A stretch of DNA of 64,000 bases from DATEDA01 sp963744255 (GTDB lineage Bacteria > Pseudomonadota > Gammaproteobacteria > Burkholderiales > SG8-39): NCBI GenBank assembly GCA_963744255.1, contig CAVUSZ010000048.1, positions 1 through 64,000 on the forward strand. The letters run 5' to 3'. The notes below the pieces were generated by a model. It had not been told where the DNA came from, ran no database searches, and was given only the letters and a program-made list of their open reading frames with translations. How positions within the stretch are numbered: position 1 is the first letter of the stretch; each line of letters starts with the position of its first letter. Made by a program: the position numbers and the translations under genes. This document shows positions 28,212 through 36,336 of the stretch, piece by piece.

Positions 28212-30272
28212 GTGAACAAGCTGTTGTCGATCCTGGCCTGGGGTGCGATCGCCGTCATCGGCGGCTTTGCGTTCGCTGCGATCGCGCTGAACCGCGGCGA
28301 GTCGGTCAATGCCGTCTGGCTCGTGACGGCCGCCCTGTCGGTCTACTTTCTCGCCTACCGCTTCTACAGTCTCTACCTCGTCAATCGCGTGCTGCAGGTC
28401 GACCCGCGCCGCGCGACGCCGGCCGTACGTCACAACGACGGGATGGATTACGTCCCGACCAACAAGTGGGTCCTCTACGGTCACCACTTCGCGGCGATCG
28501 CCGGCGCGGGACCGCTCGTGGGCCCGGTGCTCGCGGCGCAGATGGGTTTTCTGCCGGGGACGCTGTGGATCCTCGCCGGGGTCGTGATCGCCGGCGCCGT
28601 GCAGGACATGATCGTGCTGTTCGTCTCGGTGCGGCACGACGGCCGGTCGCTCGGCGAGATGGTCAAGATGGAGCTCGGCGCGGTGCCGGGCACGCTTGCG
28701 CTCATCGGGGTGCTCGCGATCATGATCATCATCCTTGCGGTGCTGTCGCTCGTCGTCGTGAAGGCGCTCGCCGAGAGCCCGTGGGGCACGTTCACCATCG
28801 CCGCGACCATCCCGATCGCGCTGCTGATGGGTGTCTACATGCGCTTCATCCGCCCTGGGCGGGTCGGGGAGGCGTCGGTGTTCGGCGTGGTCCTGCTGCT
28901 CGGCTCGATCTGGCTCGGCCGCGAGGTCGCCGAGCACGCGAGCTGGGGGCCGGCGTTCACGCTCGGCGGCACGGAAATCGCCTGGTCCATCATCATCTAC
29001 GGCGCGGTGGCCTCCAGCCTGCCGGTCTGGCTGATGCTCGCCCCGCGCGACTACCTCTCGACGTTCCTGAAGATCGGTACGATTGTCGCGCTCGCGCTGG
29101 GGATCTACGTCGTCGCGCCGGAACTGCGCATGCCCGACGTGACGAGGTTCATCGACGGCACCGGACCGGTGTTCTCCGGCAATCTGTTCCCATTCCTCTT
29201 CATCACCATCGCGTGCGGCGCGGTCTCGGGTTTCCACTCGCTCATCTCGTCGGGCACGACGCCGAAGATGATCGAGAGCGAGTCGCACATCCGCATGATC
29301 GGCTACGGCGGCATGCTCACCGAGTCGTTCGTGGCGATCATGGCGCTCACTGCCGCGTGCGTGCTCGACCCGGGCATCTACTTCGTGATGAACAGCCCCG
29401 CGGCGGTGATCGGCACGACCGCGGAAAAGGCTGCCGAGGTCGTGTCGAGCTGGGGGTTCGTCATTACGCCCGACGTGATCAACCAGACGGCGAAGGACAT
29501 CGGCGAGACGACGATCCTCTCGCGCGCGGGCGGCGCCCCCACGCTCGCCGTCGGCATGGCGCAGATCCTGGCGCAGGCGCTCGGCGGCAAATCGATGGAA
29601 GCGTTCTGGTACCACTTCGCGATCCTGTTCGAGGCGCTGTTCATCCTGACGGCCGTAGACGCGGGTACGCGCGTTGGCCGGTTCATGATCCAGGACATGC
29701 TCGGGCACGTGTGGGCGCCGCTGGGGAACACCGAGTTCCTGCCCGCGAACCTGCTCTGCACGGGTCTCTGCGTGACGCTCTGGGGCTACTTCCTCTACCA
29801 GGGCGTCGTCGACCCGCTCGGCGGCATCAACACCCTCTGGCCGCTGTTCGGCATCGGCAACCAGATGCTCGCCGGGATAGCGCTGCTCCTGTGCACGGTC
29901 GTGCTCATGAAGATGAAGCGCGAGCGCTACGTGTGGGTGACGCTCGTGCCGACGGCGTGGCTGTTGGTGACGACGCTCACGGCCGGCTGGCAGAAGATCT
30001 TCCACCCGACCCCGGCGATCGGCTTCCTCGCCCAGGCGCGCCGGTTCAGCGAAGCGGCGGCGAACGGGACGCTCCTCGCCCCGGCGAAGAGCATCGAGGA
30101 GATGCAGCGCGTCGCGTTCAACAACTACCTCGACGCGGCCGTCTGCGGCTTCTTCGTGCTGCTCGTGGTCGCGATGTGCATCTACGCGATCCTGATGTCG
30201 ATCAAGGCGCTGCGCGCGTCGCAGCCCACGGTCCAGGAGACGGCGCGCGAGGAGGGCACCGCCTATGCGTGA
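28212..30272 (+). CDS. cstA: Carbon starvation protein CstA-type pyruvate/peptide transporter
   Basis: A 686-residue membrane protein of the CstA/BtsT family, which import pyruvate or peptides with protons. About 16-18 hydrophobic segments are seen. Signatures include GHHFAAIAGAGPLVGPVLAAQMG, GAVQDMIVLFVSVRHDGRSL, ACGAVSGFHSLISSGTTPKMI and TLWPLFGIGNQMLAG (each a short family block). The GTG at 28212 is chosen because GGAGG lies six bases upstream and the upstream frame is non-conserved. The gene overlaps ybdD/yjiX-like downstream by eight bases, the usual pairing. A TATACT hexamer at 28160 may be its -10 box. Confidence 0.92.
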   Translation: MNKLLSILAWGAIAVIGGFAFAAIALNRGESVNAVWLVTAALSVYFLAYRFYSLYLVNRVLQVDPRRATPAVRHNDGMDYVPTNKWVLYGHHFAAIAGAGPLVGPVLAAQMGFLPGTLWILAGVVIAGAVQDMIVLFVSVRHDGRSLGEMVKMELGAVPGTLALIGVLAIMIIILAVLSLVVVKALAESPWGTFTIAATIPIALLMGVYMRFIRPGRVGEASVFGVVLLLGSIWLGREVAEHASWGPAFTLGGTEIAWSIIIYGAVASSLPVWLMLAPRDYLSTFLKIGTIVALALGIYVVAPELRMPDVTRFIDGTGPVFSGNLFPFLFITIACGAVSGFHSLISSGTTPKMIESESHIRMIGYGGMLTESFVAIMALTAACVLDPGIYFVMNSPAAVIGTTAEKAAEVVSSWGFVITPDVINQTAKDIGETTILSRAGGAPTLAVGMAQILAQALGGKSMEAFWYHFAILFEALFILTAVDAGTRVGRFMIQDMLGHVWAPLGNTEFLPANLLCTGLCVTLWGYFLYQGVVDPLGGINTLWPLFGIGNQMLAGIALLLCTVVLMKMKRERYVWVTLVPTAWLLVTTLTAGWQKIFHPTPAIGFLAQARRFSEAAANGTLLAPAKSIEEMQRVAFNNYLDAAVCGFFVLLVVAMCIYAILMSIKALRASQPTVQETAREEGTAYA

Positions 30273-30489
30273 GCAGGCGGACGGCGGGACGGGGGTGTTC
30301 GCCCGCTTCCGCGGGCTCGGCGAGCGCGGGCGCGAGGCCTGGCGCGGCGTGTTCGGCATCCCGGACTACGACGCCTACCTCGCGCACATGCGCGCGACGC
30401 ATCCCGGCGAGTCCCCGCTCGGGCGCGGCGAGTTCCTCGCCTGGGCGCTCGAGCGGCGCCACGCCGGGCGCGGTCCGCGCTGCTGCTAG
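30265..30489 (+). CDS. YbdD/YjiX family small protein
   Basis: A 74-residue protein with the family core GIPDYDAYLAHMRATHPGE followed by FLAWALERRH, and ending in Cys-Cys. Members are encoded right after cstA/btsT genes and are thought to be needed for transport activity. The eight-base overlap with cstA supports coupled translation. An intrinsic terminator follows at 30532. Confidence 0.9.
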   Translation: MREQADGGTGVFARFRGLGERGREAWRGVFGIPDYDAYLAHMRATHPGESPLGRGEFLAWALERRHAGRGPRCC

Positions 30490-30531
30490 AACGACGGGCG
30501 ACGCGCGGGCGCGTCACCCGCACCCGGAGAC

Positions 30532-30554
30532 AAGGCGGCCTAGGCCGCCTTTTT
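30532..30554 (+). terminator. Intrinsic terminator after cstA-ybdD
   Basis: AAGGCGGCC and GGCCGCCTT form a perfect nine-base stem with a two-base TA centre, followed directly by a run of T. This is a textbook Rho-independent signal 43 bases after the small-gene stop, and it separates cstA-ybdD from kynA. Confidence 0.88.
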
Positions 30555-30556
30555 CC

Positions 30557-30562
30557 TATAAT
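30557..30562 (+). promoter_or_regulatory. Consensus -10 box of kynA, predicted leaderless start
   Basis: TATAAT at 30557-30562 lies directly after the terminator T-run and nine bases before the kynA ATG (30572). Transcription would begin at about 30569-30570. No good -35 hexamer is visible because that position falls within the terminator stem, so an activator may be required. Confidence 0.5.
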
Positions 30563-30571
30563 GCCCGGACG

Positions 30572-31651
30572 ATGGGGGCGCTCTCCTACAGCAAGTACCT
30601 CAAGCTGAAGGAGCTCCTTGCCTGCCAGGTGCTCGAGAGCGCAAAGGCCGGCCGGCCGGCGCACGACGAGCTGCTCTTCGTCGTCACTCACCAGGCCTAC
30701 GAGCTCTGGTTCAAGCAGTGCCTGCACGAGCTCGATGCCGTGATCGCGATCATGGGCGCGGAATTTGTGAACGAGCGCGACGTCGGCCGGGCGCTCCACT
30801 ATCTGGAGCGGCTGATCCGCATCCAGGGCGTGCTCCTCGACCAGATCGACATCCTGGAGACGATGACGCCGCTCGACTTCCTCGATTTCCGCAACCTGCT
30901 GACGCCCTCCTCCGGCTTTCAGAGCGCGCAGTTCCGGAGCCTCGAGAACCGCCTCGGCCTCGAGCGCACGCAGCGGCTGCGCTACAACGAGGCCGACTAC
31001 GCGGCGGCGCTCGACACCCCGGATCGCACGTCCGTGGGCGCCGCGGAGCGCGAGCCCAACCTCTTCGACGTCGTTGCGGCGTGGCTTGCGCGCATGCCGT
31101 TCGTCCGCTCGCCCGATTTCGACTTCTGGCGCGAGTACCGCGCGAACGTCACGCGCATGCTGGACGAGGACCGGGAGACCATCGAGCGCAAGGCGCAGCT
31201 CCCCGAGGCCGCCCGCCGGTTGCAGCTTGCCGAGCTCGACCGCACGCGCGAGACGTTCGAGGCGGTGTTCGAGCCGGCGAAATACGAGCGGCTCCGGGCT
31301 GCGGGCGAGCGTCGGCTCGCGTATCCGGCGTTCCTGGCCGCGCTGATGATCATGCTCTACCGGGACGAGCCGATCCTCCAGAATCCGTTCCGGCTCCTCA
31401 CTGCGCTGATCGAGATCGACGAGAACCTGTCGCTCTGGCGCTACCGCCACGCGCTGATGGTCCATCGGATGATCGGGGCCAAGATCGGCACCGGCGGATC
31501 GAGCGGACAGGACTATCTGCGTCGCACGGTCGAGGCGCACCGCGTCTTCCTCGACTTCTTCAACCTCTCGACCTACCTCATCCCGCGCTCGATGCTGCCG
31601 CCGCTGCCCGCGGAGGTGCGGGACCAGCTCGGGTTCCGCTGGAATGCCTAG
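30572..31651 (+). CDS. kynA: Tryptophan 2,3-dioxygenase
   Basis: A 359-residue heme dioxygenase that opens the indole ring of L-tryptophan to N-formylkynurenine. VVTHQAYELWFKQCLHELD carries the active-site His and the Phe/Tyr pocket; TPSSGFQSAQFRSLENRLG has the substrate Arg; MVHRMIGAKIGTGGSSGQDY has the heme-ligand His and the GTGGSSG loop. It is longer than short bacterial forms of about 280 residues because of extra helices at residues 140-230, more like the longer TDO subgroup. It starts at ATG 30572 with no ribosome site, as expected for a leaderless mRNA. A kynureninase-like gene follows after 26 bases. Confidence 0.9.
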   Translation: MGALSYSKYLKLKELLACQVLESAKAGRPAHDELLFVVTHQAYELWFKQCLHELDAVIAIMGAEFVNERDVGRALHYLERLIRIQGVLLDQIDILETMTPLDFLDFRNLLTPSSGFQSAQFRSLENRLGLERTQRLRYNEADYAAALDTPDRTSVGAAEREPNLFDVVAAWLARMPFVRSPDFDFWREYRANVTRMLDEDRETIERKAQLPEAARRLQLAELDRTRETFEAVFEPAKYERLRAAGERRLAYPAFLAALMIMLYRDEPILQNPFRLLTALIEIDENLSLWRYRHALMVHRMIGAKIGTGGSSGQDYLRRTVEAHRVFLDFFNLSTYLIPRSMLPPLPAEVRDQLGFRWNA

Positions 31652-31677
31652 GCACGGGTAGGTTCCGCCGAGCCAGA

Positions 31678-32871
31678 ATGCTCAAAGGACACTACCAAAC
31701 CTTCCTCGCCGCCATCGGCGACGAGCTGCACGTGACGGCGCATAGCCATCACCCGTGGCCGGACGTGACGCGGGCGGCGCAGCTCCGGTACTGGGAGGAC
31801 TCGGCCCGGCTCACCAACCGCAAGTGGCAGGAGCGGATTTTCGGCCAGGCGGTACCCGAAGCCCAGGAGCACGTCGCGCGGCTGCTGTGCCTCCCCGACC
31901 CGCGGCTGATCGCGTTCGCCCCCAACACGCACGAGTTCGTCGCGCGGCTCTACTCCTGCCTCGACTGGTCGCGGACGCCGCACGTGCTGACGACGGCCAA
32001 CGAGTTCCACAGCTTCAGCCGCCAGACGCGCCGGCTCGAGGAGACCGGGCGGCTCGCGGTCACGCGCGTCCCGGTCGAGCCGTATGCGACCTTCCGCGAG
32101 CGCTTTCACGCGACGCCCACGCATCGCTACGACATGGTGTTCGTGTCGCAGGTGTTCTTCGACTCCGGTTTCGTCGTCGAGGGAATGGAAGAGCTGCTGT
32201 CGCGCGCCTCGCCCGACGCGGTCGTCGCGATAGACGGCTATCACGCGTTCATGGCGATCCCGGTCGACCTCGCGCGTCTCGGCCCGCGGATCTTCTATAC
32301 GGCAGGCGGTTACAAGTACGCCCAGGCCGGCGAGGGCGCCTGCTTCCTGTCGATCCCGGTGGACTGCGAGCTGCGCCCCGTGTACACGGGCTGGTTCTCC
32401 GACTTCGGGGGATTGAGCAGAGCGCAAGGCGCCACGGGGGAACCGAAGGGGTCCCCCGTTCCTTCGATCGTGGGTTACGGCGCGGGCGCAATGCGTTTCT
32501 GGGGCTCGACGTTCGATGCGTCGGGCCTCTATCGCTTCAACGCGGTGATGCGCTGGCTGCACGACCTTGGCGTGACACCGCGCGAGATCCATGCGCATGT
32601 CGCGGGGCTCGAGCGCAGGTTTCTCGCCGGGCTCGCGGATGCGAATCTCGCCCGGCTCCCGATCGATGCGCTCACGCCGCCCGCGCGCTTTCCGCGCGGC
32701 AACTTCCTTGCGTTCGACGTCGACGAAGCCGAGACCGCCGAGCGGCGGCTCGCCGCGCAAGGTATCCACGTCGACCGGCGCGGGCGCCGGATCCGGTTCG
32801 GCTTCGGCATCTACCACGACGACTCCTTCATCGACCTGCTCCTCGAACGGACGAAGGCCGCGCTTGGCTGA
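31678..32871 (+). CDS. kynU: Kynureninase-like PLP-dependent aminotransferase class V fold protein
   Basis: A 397-residue PLP enzyme. HSHHPWPDVT near the N-terminus, the phosphate-binding FAPNTHEFVARLYS, the ring-stacking region VVAIDGYHAFMAIP with the cofactor-binding Asp, and the Schiff-base Lys in YTAGGYKYAQAGEGA fit kynureninase and related class V enzymes. The kynA neighbour supports cleavage of kynurenine to anthranilate and alanine, though no kynB formamidase is nearby. A Gly/Pro/Ser-rich insert at about residues 246-263 coincides with a DNA palindrome. Its stop codon overlaps the glpD start. Kynureninase is the best reading; an unassigned class V enzyme is possible. Confidence 0.75.
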   Translation: MLKGHYQTFLAAIGDELHVTAHSHHPWPDVTRAAQLRYWEDSARLTNRKWQERIFGQAVPEAQEHVARLLCLPDPRLIAFAPNTHEFVARLYSCLDWSRTPHVLTTANEFHSFSRQTRRLEETGRLAVTRVPVEPYATFRERFHATPTHRYDMVFVSQVFFDSGFVVEGMEELLSRASPDAVVAIDGYHAFMAIPVDLARLGPRIFYTAGGYKYAQAGEGACFLSIPVDCELRPVYTGWFSDFGGLSRAQGATGEPKGSPVPSIVGYGAGAMRFWGSTFDASGLYRFNAVMRWLHDLGVTPREIHAHVAGLERRFLAGLADANLARLPIDALTPPARFPRGNFLAFDVDEAETAERRLAAQGIHVDRRGRRIRFGFGIYHDDSFIDLLLERTKAALG

Positions 32872-34351
32872 GGTCTTCGACCTCGCCGTCGTCGGCGGCG
32901 GGATCAACGGCGTCGGCATCGCGCGCGATGCCGCCGGCCGCGGCCTGAACGTGGTGCTCGCCGAGCAGGGCGATCTCGGCGGCGCGACCTCGTCGGCGAG
33001 CACCAAGCTGATCCACGGGGGGGTGCGCTATCTCGAGCAGCTCGAGTTCCGGCTCGTATCCGAGGCGCTCGCCGAGCGGGAAGTCCTGCTCCGGATCGCC
33101 CCCCACGTCGTTTCGCCGCTCGAGTTCGTGCTTCCGCACGAGCCGCACCTGCGCCCGCGATGGATGATCCGCGCCGGGCTCTTTCTCTATGACCGGCTCG
33201 GCGGCCGGACGTCTCTCGCGCGCTCCCGCGGCGTGGCGCTCCGCGCGGACGGCTATGGCGCCGGACTGAAGGCGGCGTTCCGGCACGGCTTCGTGTACTC
33301 GGATTGCTGGGTCGACGACGCCCGCCTCGTGGTCCTGAACGCGCGCGGCGCCGCCGAAAAGGGGGCGCGCATCCTGCCGCGCACGCGCTGCATCGCCGCG
33401 CGCCGCGAGGGTGACCTGTGGCGCGTGAGCCTGCGCGACCATGCCTCGGGTGCGACAACCGAAGTCGAAGCGCGCGCGCTGGTGAATGCCGCCGGGCCCT
33501 GGGTGCGCAGCTTCCTCGACCGGGAGCTACGCGTGCGGACGCCCGGGGCGGTGCGGCTCGTCAAGGGCAGTCACATCGTCGTGCCGCGCCTCCACGACGG
33601 GGCGCACGCCCACATCCTGCAGAACCCGGACCAGCGCGTCGTCTTCATGATTCCGTACGAGGAGCGCTACACCGCGATCGGCACCACCGACGTCGTCGTC
33701 GCCGACCCCGATGAGCCGCCGCGGATCTCGCGCGACGAGACCGAGTATCTCTGCGCCGCGGCGAGCCGCTACGCGTCGCGGCCGGTCGCGCCCGCCGACG
33801 TCGTGTGGAGCTGGAGCGGCGTGCGGCCGCTCTACGACGACGGCTCGGCCGACCCGTCCGACATCACGCGCGACTATCACTTCGTGCTCGACCAGGAGGG
33901 TCCGCCACTCCTCTCGATCTTCGGCGGCAAGCTGACGACGTACCGCAAGCTGGCCGAACATGCGCTCGAGCGGCTCGAGCGTTGGTTTCCGGATCGCGCA
34001 CCGTGGACTGCAAAAGCACCGCTGCCCGGCGGGGACTTCGGCGACGGGAGCTTCGCCGACGTCGCCGCCGCGTACCGCGCCCGCTACCCGAAGCTCGATG
34101 CGCACTGGCTCGAGCGCCTGCTGCGGCGGCACGGCGTCTGCGCGGCGGAGATCCTCGGCGACGTGCGCGAGACCGCCGACCTGGGCGAATATTTCGGCGG
34201 GGGCCTGTACGAGCGCGAGCTCGCGTACCTCGTCGAGCGCGAATGGGCGCGCGAGCCCGAGGACGTCCTCTGGCGGCGGACGAAGTGCGGGCTGCACATG
34301 ACTGCGGCCGAGCGCGAGCGGGTTGCACAATTCATGGGCGCGATGGCCTGA
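32864..34351 (+). CDS. glpD: FAD-dependent glycerol-3-phosphate dehydrogenase
   Basis: A 495-residue flavoprotein oxidising sn-glycerol 3-phosphate to dihydroxyacetone phosphate and passing electrons to quinone at the membrane. LAVVGGGINGVGIARDAAGRG is the dinucleotide site, followed by SSASTKLIHGGVRYLE, the GlpD signature. YTAIGTTDVVV and the conserved SIFGGKLTTYRKLAE are present, and the C-terminal cap domain is complete. Translation starts at TTG 32864, overlapping the kynU stop by eight bases; no other start fits. Coupling to tryptophan catabolism is unusual. The following 180 bases hold a promoter/operator for the next operon. Confidence 0.92.
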   Translation: MAEVFDLAVVGGGINGVGIARDAAGRGLNVVLAEQGDLGGATSSASTKLIHGGVRYLEQLEFRLVSEALAEREVLLRIAPHVVSPLEFVLPHEPHLRPRWMIRAGLFLYDRLGGRTSLARSRGVALRADGYGAGLKAAFRHGFVYSDCWVDDARLVVLNARGAAEKGARILPRTRCIAARREGDLWRVSLRDHASGATTEVEARALVNAAGPWVRSFLDRELRVRTPGAVRLVKGSHIVVPRLHDGAHAHILQNPDQRVVFMIPYEERYTAIGTTDVVVADPDEPPRISRDETEYLCAAASRYASRPVAPADVVWSWSGVRPLYDDGSADPSDITRDYHFVLDQEGPPLLSIFGGKLTTYRKLAEHALERLERWFPDRAPWTAKAPLPGGDFGDGSFADVAAAYRARYPKLDAHWLERLLRRHGVCAAEILGDVRETADLGEYFGGGLYERELAYLVEREWAREPEDVLWRRTKCGLHMTAAERERVAQFMGAMA

Positions 34352-34412
34352 ACGCACGCCCCGTCGGAGGGCGATCTCGCAGTGCAGCAATCGCCGCTGC
34401 TGCAGCGAACGC

Positions 34413-34440
34413 TTGTGTTCACCAACCGGTGAATTATCAT
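34413..34440 (+). promoter_or_regulatory. Promoter with overlapping inverted-repeat operator upstream of the second TRAP operon
   Basis: TTGTGT (34413-34418) and TATCAT (34435-34440) are 16 bases apart. The spacer is almost filled by a perfect inverted repeat TTCACC-AACC-GGTGAA (34418-34433), where a repressor could block RNA polymerase. The leader to the dctP ATG is about 85 bases and ends in GAGGAGG. No regulator gene is adjacent. Confidence 0.5.
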
Positions 34441-34530
34441 CGCCGCATCCGCGCGATAGATGCGGGCCCCAGCGATGCTCGGGCGAACGGTTCGACCCGG
34501 GTTGACAACGCCAACGGTCGAGGAGGATTC

Positions 34531-35610
34531 ATGCAAGTTGCTCAGTCCAGGCTGGCGGTCGCCGCTTTTGCGGCCGCCCTCGTCGCAGTCGCCACCTGCG
34601 CGTCCGCGCAGGAGCTGCCCAAAGTGAACTGGAAGATGCAGAGCGCGTTCGGCAGCCAGCTCACGCACCTCGGGCCGTCCGGGCAGCGTTTCGCCAAGGA
34701 CATCGAGGAGATGACCGACGGCCGGTTCGTCATCCGGTTCTACGAGCCGGGCGCGCTGGTGCCGTCGCTCGAGTGCTTCGACGCCGCCTCCAAGGGCTCG
34801 GTCGAAGCGTGCTGGACCACGCCGGGCTTCCACGCCGGCAAGTACCCGGCGCTCGCGTTCTTCACCACCGTGCCGTTCGGGCCGCAGTACGGCGAGTTCT
34901 TCGCCTGGAAGATCTTCGGCAACGGCAACAAGCTGCGCAACGAGATCTACGAGAAGCACGGCCTGATCTCGGTCGACGGGTTCGCGATCGGACCGGAGAC
35001 CTCGGGCTGGTTCCGCAAGGAGATCACGTCGCTCGACCAGCTGAAGGGCCTGAAGATGCGCTTCTTCGGCCTCGGCGCCAAGGTGATGCAGAAGTACGGC
35101 GTGGCGACGCAGCTCCTCGCCCCCGCCGACATCTTCCCGGCGCTCGAGCGCGGCGTGATCGACGCGACCGAGTTTTCGATGCCCACCATGGACATCAAGC
35201 AGGGCTTCCACCAGGTCGCGAAGTTCAACTACTTCCCGGGCTGGCACCAGCTCGTGTCGGTGAGCGAGGTGCTGATGAACAAGAAGGCCTACGACGCGCT
35301 GCCGAAGTCCTACAAGAAGATGATCGAGGTCTCGGGCGGCAACCAGGTCCACTACACCTACGCCGAGAGCGAGGCGATGCAGTTCGACGCCATGGCCGAG
35401 ATGCGCGACAAGCACAAGGTGCAGATCAAGCGCTGGAAGGACTCGGAGATCGCCGCGTTCGAGAAGGCGTGGCTCGAGGTGATCCAGGAGGAGTCGGCCA
35501 AGGACCCGCTGTTCAAGAAGGTCTCCGACGACTATCTCGCGTTCCGCAAGAAGTACGCCGTCTGGGGTGACGCCCAGGCGATGAAGCCCACGTATCTGGA
35601 CAACAAGTAG
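34531..35610 (+). CDS. TRAP transporter substrate-binding protein (DctP/TakP family)
   Basis: A 359-residue periplasmic receptor. The Sec signal ends in ASAQE near residue 28. KMQSAFGSQLTHLGPSGQRFAKDIEEMT and GALVPSLECFDAASKGSVEACWT are typical of the keto-acid-binding TakP subgroup. LKGLKMRFFGLGAKVMQKYG includes the ligand-carboxylate Arg, and ALERGVIDATEFSMP follows. It probably binds a 2-oxo or hydroxy acid. It is followed by a hairpin terminator, then the small and large permeases. A strong GAGGAGG ribosome site lies six bases before ATG 34531. Confidence 0.9.
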   Translation: MQVAQSRLAVAAFAAALVAVATCASAQELPKVNWKMQSAFGSQLTHLGPSGQRFAKDIEEMTDGRFVIRFYEPGALVPSLECFDAASKGSVEACWTTPGFHAGKYPALAFFTTVPFGPQYGEFFAWKIFGNGNKLRNEIYEKHGLISVDGFAIGPETSGWFRKEITSLDQLKGLKMRFFGLGAKVMQKYGVATQLLAPADIFPALERGVIDATEFSMPTMDIKQGFHQVAKFNYFPGWHQLVSVSEVLMNKKAYDALPKSYKKMIEVSGGNQVHYTYAESEAMQFDAMAEMRDKHKVQIKRWKDSEIAAFEKAWLEVIQEESAKDPLFKKVSDDYLAFRKKYAVWGDAQAMKPTYLDNK

Positions 35611-35652
35611 CGCGCAGCCGCCGCACGCCGGTTGCGGGCCTCCCGCCCGCAG

Positions 35653-35679
35653 CCGGCCGAGCGCGGCCGGTCCGTTTTT
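35653..35679 (+). terminator. Hairpin with T-run between TRAP receptor and permease genes
   Basis: CCGGCCG and CGGCCGG pair around AGCG and are followed by TCCG and five T residues. A second overlapping stem lies just upstream (GCCGGTTGCGGGC with GCCCGCAGCCGGC, about 35628-35658). It sits 43 bases after the dctP stop and should terminate part of the transcripts, giving more receptor than permease. Confidence 0.7.
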
Positions 35680-35766
35680 CGTTCCCAGCAGTCTCGCGCC
35701 GGCCGTGGCGCTCGTCGAGGCCACGGCCGTCAGCGCGTGCACGCTGACGCTCGAGGTGCCGACCCC

Positions 35767-36327
35767 GTGAGAACGCTCGTGAAGATCGCCGAAGGCATCC
35801 GCCGTTTCCTCGAGCGCATCGCGTTCGCCGGCGGGTGGCTGATGATCGCCCTCATGGCGGTGACCTGCTTCGACGTCGTCGCGCGCAAGTTCGGTCTGCC
35901 GGTGCAGCTCACGAGGTTCCAGGAGTTCGAGTGGCACCTGCACGCGGCGATCTTTTCGTGCTGGCTCGGCTACTGCTACACGATCAACGCTCACCCGCGC
36001 GTCGATTCGTACACCGAGGCGCTCGAGTTCAGGACCCGGGCGTGGATCGAATTCTGGGGCTGCCTCGTGTTCGCGCTGCCCTACACGGCGTTCGTCGCCT
36101 GGTACAGCATCGATTTCGTCTATCAGTCCTACGCGATGGGCGAGCAGTCCGAAAGCGCGGTGGGGCTCGGCCACCGCTGGATCATCAAGACCGTCTACGC
36201 CGTCGGGCTGTGGCTGATCGTGCTAGCGATCGTGAGCGTCCTGCTCCGGCTCATCGCGTACCTTTTCGGCAAGCTGCCGCGGTCGCAGGTCCAGCTGCAG
36301 ATCGGCCACGTGGAAGCCGACGTGTAG
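35767..36327 (+). CDS. TRAP transporter small permease (DctQ family)
   Basis: A 186-residue membrane protein with four hydrophobic segments (about residues 20-40, 60-75, 95-120 and 140-165). VTCFDVVARKFG and QLTRFQEFEWHLHAAIF match DctQ proteins of the larger, TakQ-like type. The start is taken at GTG 35767 (RTLVKIAEGIRRFLERIAF follows), with GAGGTG upstream; the frame continues further upstream but looks non-coding. The large permease begins nine bases after its stop. Confidence 0.87.
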   Translation: MRTLVKIAEGIRRFLERIAFAGGWLMIALMAVTCFDVVARKFGLPVQLTRFQEFEWHLHAAIFSCWLGYCYTINAHPRVDSYTEALEFRTRAWIEFWGCLVFALPYTAFVAWYSIDFVYQSYAMGEQSESAVGLGHRWIIKTVYAVGLWLIVLAIVSVLLRLIAYLFGKLPRSQVQLQIGHVEADV

Positions 36328-36336
36328 GGAGCGCGC

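Noticed and set aside
26074..30359. Long minus-strand open frames opposite atpD, atpC and cstA (486 and 942 codons)
   Set aside because: They are antisense shadows in GC-rich DNA; the plus-strand genes are unambiguous and the antisense products have no conserved motif.
28145..31651. A 1168-codon open frame running through cstA into kynA
   Set aside because: Only its last 359 codons (kynA) are real; the first part is an off-frame reading of cstA, and a terminator and -10 box lie at the junction.
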